Numbered from the stretch's first letter, positions 1 to 6,189 are shown. The stretch: 7,493 nucleotides of DNA from an uncultured Clostridia bacterium (GCA_946615295.1 CAMOHL010000032.1:1-7493), one strand, 5' to 3'. A program made the numbers and translations. Notes: generated by a model from the letters alone, not told the origin.

Positions 1-2219
1 ATCAAAACATTGCTATTTTGATTTTCAGGGAAGTTTGGATTTTCTAGAGATAACTCATTGTATCCATTTTCTGTTCCATATTTTGCAGTGTCAATAACAC
101 CACTTGTAACTGATTCTGCATTGTTTGGATTGTTTGCTGTCCAATCATAAGGAGCATAAACTCCATTTGTGTTTCCACTGTTTTCAGGGATATTTGTCCA
201 ATCATATTTAGACAAATCAACTCTTACAAAGTTGTTGTCTTCGTTGTATTTTTCTTCTGTTATAGTAGAGTATAGAACATTATCAAAAAATGCAAAACCT
301 GTTCCATTTTTGTTTTCACCCAAACTGAGTTCAACAGCAAGATTTCTAGAATAGAAACCTGTTTTGATAACAAATGTTATTGTTGTCCATTCTCCGTTTG
401 TATTTATGTTCAATTTTTCGGCAACAACATTTCCGTTTTCAACAATTCTTACTCCAGCCAAACTGTCAACAAGGTCAGTTGTCAACACTGCAACAGTTAT
501 TTTTGCAAAAACACTTTCATTTATTGTGAATGTTTCACTTTTGTATTTTTGATTGTTTGGTGTAATGTTTCCAATCATCAAAATATTGTTGTTTGTTTGA
601 TTGTTGTTTATCGGTTTTATTTGTGGAATACCAAGAGTAGTGTAGTCATCACTTGTGTTAATAATTCCATTCAAAACAGAACCGTTTGTGTTTGATTTTG
701 TCAAAGTCCAATTTTCAACTCCAAATGGAGCAGTGTTATTTATGTTGTCAATAATAATGTTGTTAAAGCCAGCATTTTTTATTGTTGTTTCTGTTGTATA
801 TTGATTAAGGTTTGCAACAGTTCCATTTGAATTGTTGTTTTGATATTCACTTGTTGTCAATTGTTCCAAAGTGAAGTGGTCAAAAAGCACATATCCTGTT
901 GCTCCACTTGTTTCACTTCCAAGCAATAGTTCCAAATTTACTTCAGTATTAACATAAAAGTTGCCTTTGATATAGAATGAATATATCTTCCAATCATTTG
1001 TCATTTCGTTTGAATAATCTTTTGATGTGATTGCTGAAATTGTAAAATCTTTTGCTACATAACTAGAATTGTCATAGTAGTAAGGATTGCTTGTTCCATC
1101 ACTCAAATATTTGTTTGTGTATGGGTTTCTTTCAATCAATTTAACACTTGCAGAACCATTTGTTATGCCTGTTTTAACAAGGAAAGACAATTTGTATAGT
1201 TTGTTTCTTTCAATTGTAAAATAAGCACTTTTATATCCAACAAATCCACTTGTCAAGTTGTTGATAAGCAAAGCATTTTTGTTGCCATATATATTTGTGT
1301 TTTTGATTTCGTCAGTAACTTTTGTGTCATCATTTGAAAAGTTTTCAACATTAACAATTCCATTTATTGTGTTGTTTGAACCTGTCATAGAATTTTCAAT
1401 AATTGTCCAATTATCATTGCCAAGTTCAGTTTCGAAATCACTGTTTTTTAGAAAATTTGATATTTCATTATCATACAGATTTATATATTTATAGTTTGAA
1501 GTTTCTTTGTTAAGCAATGTTTTGAATGTTTTGTTATCCAAACTTGTAACATTTATGTCATCAAAGAACACTGCACCTTGACTTTTTGATGTTGCATTTC
1601 CAATCCAAAGTTCAAGGTTTGAAGAAATTGAATCAAGAGAGTTTGTTTCAATATACAATCTATATCTTTGCCATGTTGCATTTGTGTTTATATTCAAAGC
1701 ATTTTGTTTCAATTCGTCATTTCCGTTGAGTCTAATTGAACCAAAGGCATCTTCAGTTGTATAGGCAAAAAACTCAACAACATAGTATCCGTTTGCTGAA
1801 AGTGTTACAGAAGAACTTTCGTAGTAGCAGTTTGATGAATTTTCTTTTGCATTTATCATAAGCACTTGATTATCACTCATACCAAGATAAGTGGCAATCA
1901 AGTTTGAAAGTTTGTATTTGTCGCTAACAACTGTTTCTGTTGCAATGTCTTCATCAAGAGTTATAATTCCTGCAGTTACATTAGCATTTTCATTTTTGAG
2001 CGACCAGCCAGATGGATTCATTGGCAAACTAGAACCACTTGTGATGGTGTTATTTGCAAAATTTGCATTTGTAATTGCCACATTGTTTTGAACGGCAAAA
2101 ACATTTTCGCCCATAGATTTTATTCCAATTATAGCCAAACTAAAACTAGAAAAAATCATAAGTATAGCAACTATTATTGCTAAAAATTTTATTTTTGTTT
2201 TACTTTTATTGTCTATCAT
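1..2219 (-). CDS. Large exported surface protein with repeated beta-sandwich-like modules (C-terminus beyond left edge)
   Basis: The minus strand is open from an ATG at 2219 to the window edge: 739 complete codons and no stop, so the gene continues leftwards. The start is set by AAAGGTG at 2224-2230, four bases before the ATG. Residues 1-11 are Lys-rich and residues 12-33 form a hydrophobic segment (FLAIIVAILMIFSSFSLAII), a signal peptide or signal anchor; VFA at 40-42 is a possible cleavage site. The remainder is rich in Asn, Thr and Ser, has a single Cys, and holds three full modules plus the start of a fourth, each running from a Gly/Asn/Asp-Trp-Ser/Thr motif to an FFD-type motif. That pattern resembles galactose-binding-like or carbohydrate-binding jelly rolls, so a role in glycan or matrix binding on the cell surface is plausible. 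No catalytic domain or cell-wall anchor is visible; either could lie outside the window. The specific family is not recognised. Confidence 0.85.
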   Translation of the reverse strand, partial: MIDNKSKTKIKFLAIIVAILMIFSSFSLAIIGIKSMGENVFAVQNNVAITNANFANNTITSGSSLPMNPSGWSLKNENANVTAGIITLDEDIATETVVSDKYKLSNLIATYLGMSDNQVLMINAKENSSNCYYESSSVTLSANGYYVVEFFAYTTEDAFGSIRLNGNDELKQNALNINTNATWQRYRLYIETNSLDSISSNLELWIGNATSKSQGAVFFDDINVTSLDNKTFKTLLNKETSNYKYINLYDNEISNFLKNSDFETELGNDNWTIIENSMTGSNNTINGIVNVENFSNDDTKVTDEIKNTNIYGNKNALLINNLTSGFVGYKSAYFTIERNKLYKLSFLVKTGITNGSASVKLIERNPYTNKYLSDGTSNPYYYDNSSYVAKDFTISAITSKDYSNEMTNDWKIYSFYIKGNFYVNTEVNLELLLGSETSGATGYVLFDHFTLEQLTTSEYQNNNSNGTVANLNQYTTETTIKNAGFNNIIIDNINNTAPFGVENWTLTKSNTNGSVLNGIINTSDDYTTLGIPQIKPINNNQTNNNILMIGNITPNNQKYKSETFTINESVFAKITVAVLTTDLVDSLAGVRIVENGNVVAEKLNINTNGEWTTITFVIKTGFYSRNLAVELSLGENKNGTGFAFFDNVLYSTITEEKYNEDNNFVRVDLSKYDWTNIPENSGNTNGVYAPYDWTANNPNNAESVTSGVIDTAKYGTENGYNELSLENPNFPENQNSNVL
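255..2081 (-). repeat. Three diverged tandem protein modules within the surface protein (a fourth begins near 158)
   Basis: Approximate modules are residues 47-240 (2081-1500), 255-460 (1457-840), 480-655 (782-255) and 688 onwards (158 to the edge). Shared landmarks occur in the same order: a Trp near the start (W72, W271, W504, W693), a Gly-Ile/Val-Ile/Val strand, an N-x-LMI/LLI strand (117-122, 315-320, 545-549), Y-E/K-S before a beta strand (Y133, Y329, Y559), a W-x-x-Y/T-x-F/L strand (W183, W410, W611), a Leu-Glu-Leu or Leu-Ser-Leu strand ending in Gly (202-207, 428-434, 629-634), and FFDD/LFDH/FFDN (218-221, 445-448, 644-647). Divergence is high, so the repeats show in protein rather than in DNA. 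Confidence 0.7.
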
Positions 2220-2249
2220 ATTTCACCTTTCCATAAAAATATCAAAACT

Positions 2250-2278
2250 ATTATATAAAAATTTTTCCAAAAAAGCAA
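2250..2278 (-). promoter_or_regulatory. SigmaA-type promoter for the surface-protein gene
   Basis: On the minus strand TTGCTT (2278-2273) and a perfect TATAAT (2255-2250) are separated by 17 bases. Transcription would start near 2243, giving a leader of about 24 bases that contains the AAAGGTG ribosome site. The -10 is ideal and the -35 weak (three of six). Confidence 0.55.
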
Positions 2279-2354
2279 ATAATAAACAACATTATATCTA
2301 TAATTTTATAAATAGTAAGATGAAACGAAAGTATATACAAATTTTGATAAAAAT

Positions 2355-2396
2355 AATATCAATACCAATTTTCAAATCAATTTTGATATTTTTTTT
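2355..2396 (+). terminator. Terminator-like hairpin upstream of the TSUP pair, possibly a leader attenuator
   Basis: AATATCAA (2355-2362) pairs with TTGATATT (2383-2390), eight bases. A four-base AATT/AATT inner pairing lies within the 20-base interval, and the stem runs into a T-run at 2389-2396. Nothing is transcribed rightward into this spacer from an annotated gene, so a terminator here makes most sense inside a leader of the following gene. A TATAAT at 2299-2304 could supply that transcript, but no convincing -35 was found. The rest of the 2220-2417 spacer is AT-rich and shows no gene. Confidence 0.4.
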
Positions 2397-2417
2397 ATAA
2401 ATACAAAATCTATATGT

Positions 2418-2903
2418 ATGAAAGAGAACAAAACAAAATATCGTTTCAATTTTCTTGTTCAACTTGGCAAAGATGGCAGATTTCTAAACAAAAAATATAT
2501 TGTTGCAAATTGTGAAAAATTGCCAACAAAAAAAGTTGAAAGTTTTACGATATCAACGATTTTAATACTGATGTTTGGTGGGCTTTTGGTGGGCTTTTTG
2601 AATGGTTTTTTTGGGGGCGGGGGTGGTATGATTGTTGTTCCACTTCTCATTTGGATTGGTCTAACAGACAAGCAAGCTCATGCAACAGCAGTTTTTACGA
2701 TTTTGCCAATATCGGTTGCAAGTTCAATAGTCTATTTTTTGAATAATAATGTTGTTTTAGATAATCTTGCTTTTGCATCACTAGGGTTTACAATTGGTGG
2801 TATTTTTGGAGCATTACTACTAAAAAAACTAAACAATAATGTTATAAGAATTTTGTTCTCTTTGATTATGATAGGAGTTGGCATAAAAATAATTTTGTCA
2901 TAG
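2418..2903 (+). CDS. Half-size TSUP (TauE/SafE family) membrane protein, first of a pair
   Basis: This 161-residue protein has a basic soluble N-terminus (1-43) followed by about four membrane segments (roughly 44-63, 71-107 in one or two passes, 116-135, 142-159). Residues 60-70, a Phe-rich turn into five Gly, followed by MIVVPLL and HATAVFTILP, match the conserved first half of sulfite/sulfonate-exporter-type TSUP proteins, which are usually about 250 residues with two such halves. The following gene supplies the second half. The ATG at 2418 has no visible Shine-Dalgarno. An internal ATG at 2571 (M52) also lacks one and would cut into the first membrane segment, so 2418 is kept; codon use in the first 43 residues looks like real coding sequence. 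The transported anion cannot be read from sequence; sulfite, sulfonates or sulfur compounds are typical of the family. Confidence 0.8.
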   Translation: MKENKTKYRFNFLVQLGKDGRFLNKKYIVANCEKLPTKKVESFTISTILILMFGGLLVGFLNGFFGGGGGMIVVPLLIWIGLTDKQAHATAVFTILPISVASSIVYFLNNNVVLDNLAFASLGFTIGGIFGALLLKKLNNNVIRILFSLIMIGVGIKIILS

Positions 2904-2906
2904 ATT

Positions 2907-3290
2907 ATGAATTATATATATTTGATTATTTTTGGAGTTTTGGGTGGTGTTCTTGCAGGTATGGGTATGGGTGGGGGAACTTTGCTTATTCCACTTTTAA
3001 CCCTAATTTTAGGTTTCACACAAAAATCAGCACAGGCCATAAACTTGCTTGCATTTATTCCAATGAGTATAATTGCAATCATAATACACAGTAAAAATGG
3101 TTTTATTAAGTTCAAGACAGGTATTTTTATTGCTGTATTTGGAATTTTGAGTTCAATTGGTGGGGCTATGCTTGCAAAAAATTTCGATAGCAAGCAACTC
3201 TCTATATATTTTGGAATATTTTTGCTCGTATTAGGAATTTTACAAATTATTTTTATGATTATTAGACAAAATAATCTTAAAAAAGATTAA
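2907..3290 (+). CDS. Half-size TSUP (TauE/SafE family) membrane protein, second of a pair
   Basis: This 127-residue, almost wholly hydrophobic protein starts three bases after the stop of the previous gene and has no ribosome site of its own, which implies translational coupling. It repeats the TSUP half pattern: a first membrane segment (about 3-20), a G-M-G-G-G turn (20-24) followed by TLLIPLL, QAINLLAFIPMS (43-54) in place of the partner's HATAVFTILPIS, then segments near 72-90 and 98-118 and a short basic tail. The positions of the Gly turn and of Ala-x-x-x-Phe-x-x-x-Pro correspond between the two proteins, as expected for the two halves of an internally duplicated transporter. Inference: the two products form one eight-helix heterodimer. 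No strong terminator follows directly; the hairpin at 3344-3379 may end this transcript. Confidence 0.8.
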   Translation: MNYIYLIIFGVLGGVLAGMGMGGGTLLIPLLTLILGFTQKSAQAINLLAFIPMSIIAIIIHSKNGFIKFKTGIFIAVFGILSSIGGAMLAKNFDSKQLSIYFGIFLLVLGILQIIFMIIRQNNLKKD

Positions 3291-3297
3291 AATTTTA

Positions 3298-3326
3298 TTG
3301 TAATATTTAAAATATTATGTTATAAT
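3298..3326 (+). promoter_or_regulatory. SigmaA-type promoter for the Ppx/GppA-like gene
   Basis: TTGTAA (3298-3303), a 17-base spacer and a perfect TATAAT (3321-3326), with TG at 3318-3319 one base upstream giving an extended -10. Expected start is near 3333, leaving a leader of about 70 bases. An inverted repeat, ATGTTA-N3-TAACAT (3317-3331), covers the -10 and is a possible operator. Confidence 0.75.
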
Positions 3327-3343
3327 AACATCAACAAAAGGGA

Positions 3344-3379
3344 GATTGTGTTAATATAAAGGAATACAATCGGTTTTTT
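3344..3379 (+). promoter_or_regulatory. Leader hairpin with T-run and an alternative pairing (attenuator-like)
   Basis: Bases 3344-3352 pair with 3363-3371 (nine pairs, one G-U) around a ten-base loop; GG and six T (3374-3379) follow. The octamer TTGTGTTA occurs in the 5' arm (3346-3353) and again at 3378-3385, so the 3' arm (3363-3369) could instead pair with the second copy (seven pairs, one G-U). The two structures are mutually exclusive and the second occupies part of the T-run. The element lies between the promoter and the ribosome site of the next gene. It may be an attenuator, or the terminator of the TSUP transcript. Confidence 0.4.
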
Positions 3380-3405
3380 GTGTTACAAAAAAGTGAGGAA
3401 ATATT

Positions 3406-4920
3406 TTGAAAAAGATAGGAATAGTAGAACTTCAAACAACAAGTGTAAAACTTGTAATTGCTGAAATTTTGGAAAATCAATCATTTGTCATAACTGATAG
3501 ATATGAAGACCGTGTTAAGGTTGCAACTGACATGGTTAATTTTGAACTCATAAAACCTGCAACAATCGCAAGTGTATCTTCAATTTTGAAATCATACAAG
3601 GCAATTTTGGCTGCAAGTGGAATAGAAGATGTTCAATTTGTTGCAACAAATGAATATGCAGAAGCAAAAAACCAAAGAAGTTTTTTTGAAGAACTATATA
3701 GCACAACAGGTTTTCGTTTCAAAATCTTAACAGCAGAAGAAGAACAAAACTACTTATATTTGTCTTTTTCAAACACACTTGATTGTCCAAAGGGAATTGC
3801 TGTTGGTTTGAATGGAACAAATGTGCAATTGACCATATATAACAGAAGAAACATTCTTGGTCAAGTTCGAATTGATTTGGGTTCATACCATTTGGCAGAA
3901 AAATATATTGCTGACAAAAAAAATTCAGCAGAGATTATGAAGCAAATGTGTGATGAATTCTCAAAAAAGATTGCAAAATTGGATTGTTTTGAACAATTGG
4001 ATCCAGAAACACAAATTGTAGGAACAGGTGATGTTTTCTTGGGACTTGCAAAATTGAGCAAAAAGGTTAAGCACTATCCATATAATCGTGATCATGCTTA
4101 TCAACTTGAAAGAGATGATTTTGACAAGGTCTATGACTTTTTGAATGGTTTAGAAATTGACAATACAAAAAAGCTCAAAGGTATTTCAACAGAAAGGGCA
4201 GATATCATTGCAAGTGGTCTTTCAATCATAAAAGCAATTTCAGACAAATCAGCCGTAAACAAATTTATTGTTGCTGAAACAGGAATTGCCGAAGCAATCA
4301 TATTGCTAGCAGCAAATCCAACTCTTGACAAACCAATGAGTGATGTTTTGGGAAATAGTCTTGACACATTGAATTTGTATTATAACAAAGCGAATATTCA
4401 AAACACAAAAAATGTGTATGATATAAGTATTGTTTTGTTCAAACAACTCAAAGTTTTGCACAAACTACCTAGAAACTATGTTAAGGTTTTGAGAATTGCT
4501 AGTTATTTGAATGATTGTGGAAAAAGAATAAGTGCCGCAAATTATGAAAAGAAGGGCTTTAATGTTGTTTTGGAAAGTGATATTTATGGAGTAAATCATC
4601 ACGAACAAGTGCTTGCAGCATTCACAGTTGCTTGTCAAAAACTAGAAGATTTCTCAATGACTGATTGGGTTAGATATAGTTCAATGCTCACAGAAGCAGA
4701 CCTTGATGGTGTGAGAAAACTTGCAATCATAGTTAGACTTGCTTCAAAACTTGATATGTTCAACACTGGTAAAGTTAGAGATATCAGTTGCGATATATTG
4801 GGCGACAGTGTTATTATGAAAACTATTGTTGAAAGCCCTGCAGAAATGGAAATTGCAGAAGGCAAAAAAGTTGCAGTAGATTTTGCAAAGGCATTCAAAA
4901 AACATCTAGAAATTTTGTAA
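3406..4920 (+). CDS. Ppx/GppA-family protein with degenerate nucleotide-binding and HD motifs
   Basis: The start is TTG at 3406, five bases after GAGGAA (3395-3400); an in-frame TGA at 3394 excludes an earlier start. The 504 residues match the length and order of exopolyphosphatase/ppGpp-pyrophosphatase proteins: an ASKHA first domain (VELQTTSVKLVIAE, 7-20; VATNEY and the segment ending ILTAEEEQN, 79-115), a second domain (GLNGTNVQL, 134-142; VGTGD, 205-209; STERADIIASG, 261-271; ETGIAEAI, 291-298) and a C-terminal HD-like region (about 315-500; LNDCGK, 368-373; SDIYGVNHHEQ, 391-401). Compared with the family as known, DxGSNS has become ELQTTS, DIGGGSTEL has become GLNGTNVQL, GTGG has become GTGD, and LHDIG has become LNDCG. 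The Glu region 111-113 is kept. It may therefore bind polyphosphate or (p)ppGpp without normal catalysis, or be a scaffold. It sits alone between its own promoter and terminator. Family assignment is firm; activity is doubtful. Confidence 0.85.
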   Translation: MKKIGIVELQTTSVKLVIAEILENQSFVITDRYEDRVKVATDMVNFELIKPATIASVSSILKSYKAILAASGIEDVQFVATNEYAEAKNQRSFFEELYSTTGFRFKILTAEEEQNYLYLSFSNTLDCPKGIAVGLNGTNVQLTIYNRRNILGQVRIDLGSYHLAEKYIADKKNSAEIMKQMCDEFSKKIAKLDCFEQLDPETQIVGTGDVFLGLAKLSKKVKHYPYNRDHAYQLERDDFDKVYDFLNGLEIDNTKKLKGISTERADIIASGLSIIKAISDKSAVNKFIVAETGIAEAIILLAANPTLDKPMSDVLGNSLDTLNLYYNKANIQNTKNVYDISIVLFKQLKVLHKLPRNYVKVLRIASYLNDCGKRISAANYEKKGFNVVLESDIYGVNHHEQVLAAFTVACQKLEDFSMTDWVRYSSMLTEADLDGVRKLAIIVRLASKLDMFNTGKVRDISCDILGDSVIMKTIVESPAEMEIAEGKKVAVDFAKAFKKHLEIL

Positions 4921-4946
4921 AAACTTGGATATTCCAAGTTTTTTTT
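4921..4946 (+). terminator. Intrinsic terminator of the Ppx/GppA-like gene
   Basis: AAACTTGG (4921-4928) and CCAAGTTT (4934-4941) form an eight-base stem with an ATATT loop. The T-run extends to 4946, and the stem begins directly after the TAA stop. Confidence 0.9.
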
Positions 4947-4963
4947 AAATTCAACACAAATCT

Positions 4964-4992
4964 TTGATTTATTTTGTCTTTTGTGCTAAAAT
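4964..4992 (+). promoter_or_regulatory. SigmaA-type promoter for the MreB-like gene
   Basis: TTGATT (4964-4969), a 17-base spacer and TAAAAT (4987-4992), with TGC just upstream of the -10 (extended -10). The start would fall near 4999, at the Shine-Dalgarno itself, so the leader is only about ten bases. This placement also excludes the in-frame TTG at 4964 as a start codon. Confidence 0.7.
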
Positions 4993-5008
4993 TCAAATAG
5001 GAGTTTGT

Positions 5009-6001
5009 ATGGCAAAAATACATTTAATTTTGGAAATAGGTAGTTCAAACACTTATATATATAGAATAGGCAAAGGACTACTTCTTGCAGAGCCAACTTT
5101 GGTTGCAATGAAGTATGGAAAGGAAGAACCTTTTGCTGTTGGCTTTTCTGCAAAAAAACTTATTGGAAAAACAAGCGAAGCAATAACAGTTATTTCTCCA
5201 ATAGAAAATGGAGTGATAAAAAACAAAAAATTAACTATAGAAATGCTTAAAGTGTTTTATAATAAAGTAGTTCCAACAAAAACTGTTTTTGATACTGTCG
5301 ATGTTTCGCTTTGCATTTCAAATGGTTTAACAGAAAAACAAATTGAAGATTATAAAGAAGTCATATATTCAATTGGAATTGGTAATGTTGACACATTATA
5401 TTCATCAATTGTTTCCCTTGTCGGTGCAGATGTAAACATAAACAAGCCAAGTGCAGTTATAAGTTTGAATATAGGTGGGGGCACAACAGATTTTGCTGTT
5501 GTCAGTTTAAATGAAATTGTAACAGGGTTTAGTATCAATTTTGGTGGAATTGATATGGACGAAGCCATAAGACAATATATATACAATGAAAAAGGTCTAG
5601 AAATAAGCATTATCAGTGCTGAAAAACTCAAAAACGAATGTCTTTCAATGTATCCAAATGACACAAGCAATATGGAAGTCAGTGGAATTGATATTGAAAC
5701 AAAAAAGCCAAGAAGTGAAATTATTCTTTCAACCGATTTAAGATTGGCAGTTTTGCATTTTATTGACAATATTTGTTCAGGAATTGAACATCTCATCAAT
5801 CTTTGTTCTCCAGAAATTGCAAGCGATATTGCTCCAAATGGTATTGTTTTGACGGGTGGTGTTGCCAATTTGGTAGGAATTGATGACTATATCACAAAAA
5901 AAGTTTCTTTGCCTTGTCATATACCTGATGAACCAACACTTGCAACAATTGTTGGTGGTGCAAAATACTATTTGAATAACTTAAAATCAAAAAAACACTA
6001 A
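5009..6001 (+). CDS. mreB: Divergent MreB-like bacterial actin (rod-shape protein family)
   Basis: The start is ATG 5009, five bases after AGGAG (4999-5003), giving 330 residues, the normal MreB length. Family landmarks in order: EIGSSNT (9-15) with GKGLLLAEPTLVA (21-33), corresponding to MreB GxDLGTANT and GKGIVLxEPSVVA; AVGFSAKKLIGKT (43-55); PIENGVI (64-70); NIGGGTTDFAVVSL (154-167) with the GGIDMDEAI segment (179-187); and IVLTGGVANLVGID (279-292) near the C-terminus. MreB polymerises on the inner membrane with ATP and guides wall synthesis in rod-shaped cells. Unlike canonical MreB, the phosphate-1 Asp is Glu (E9), the conserved Glu-Glu-Pro turn is Tyr-Ser-Ser (131-133), and the phosphate-2 Asp is Asn (N154); these are the positions tied to ATP hydrolysis in the actin family. 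No mreC or mreD follows; the gene has its own promoter and terminator. It could be a second, specialised MreB paralogue (Mbl/MreBH-like). Confidence 0.82.
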   Translation: MAKIHLILEIGSSNTYIYRIGKGLLLAEPTLVAMKYGKEEPFAVGFSAKKLIGKTSEAITVISPIENGVIKNKKLTIEMLKVFYNKVVPTKTVFDTVDVSLCISNGLTEKQIEDYKEVIYSIGIGNVDTLYSSIVSLVGADVNINKPSAVISLNIGGGTTDFAVVSLNEIVTGFSINFGGIDMDEAIRQYIYNEKGLEISIISAEKLKNECLSMYPNDTSNMEVSGIDIETKKPRSEIILSTDLRLAVLHFIDNICSGIEHLINLCSPEIASDIAPNGIVLTGGVANLVGIDDYITKKVSLPCHIPDEPTLATIVGGAKYYLNNLKSKKH

Positions 6002-6030
6002 ATAGTTTATTGAGAAATATGTGTAAAAAG

Positions 6031-6055
6031 ATTTATAAAGTTTATTTATAAAGTT
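6031..6055. repeat. Two tandem copies of a 12-base AT-rich motif
   Basis: ATTTATAAAGTT occurs at 6031-6042 and 6044-6055 (period 13) in the 3' untranslated stretch after the MreB-like gene. Each copy contains the palindrome TTTATAAA. This could be a protein-binding site or chance in AT-rich DNA. Confidence 0.5.
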
Positions 6056-6098
6056 GTCTTTGTTGTATTAAGGACTAAAACAAAAGTATGTATAACAT

Positions 6099-6127
6099 AA
6101 AAATATGCTCAAAAAAGCATATTTTTT
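6099..6127 (+). terminator. Intrinsic terminator of the MreB-like gene
   Basis: AAAAATATGC (6099-6108) pairs with GCATATTTTT (6117-6126) around an eight-base loop, with T to 6127. It lies about 100 bases after the stop codon and separates this gene from minDE. Confidence 0.8.
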
Positions 6128-6189
6128 GTTGCATTTTTTAGATATTTAATTTTGAATTAAAAAAAGACAAAATAAGCACTTTTTTCGCA

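Noticed and set aside
169..2091. Several short plus-strand open frames (for example 169-354, 364-552, 1258-1494, 1891-2091)
   Set aside because: They are antisense to the continuous minus-strand surface-protein frame, lack ribosome sites, and have compositions expected from its reverse complement.
2209..2400. 63-codon plus-strand open frame in the divergent spacer
   Set aside because: It overlaps the start and promoter of the minus-strand gene, has no ribosome site, and its Lys/Ile-rich translation is typical of noncoding AT-rich DNA.
2577..2626. G-runs in the first TSUP gene as a possible G-quadruplex
   Set aside because: The runs encode the conserved Gly turn, and one loop is 19 bases long, too long for a canonical quadruplex. 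The similar runs at 2942-2977 fail in the same way.
4964..5008. Upstream in-frame TTG start for the MreB-like protein
   Set aside because: The extra 15 residues would lie over the promoter boxes, and the AGGAG at 4999-5003 clearly serves ATG 5009.
6088..6141. 17-codon frame across the terminator after the MreB-like gene
   Set aside because: The nearest AAGGA is too far upstream (about 13 bases), and the frame is made largely of the terminator stem.
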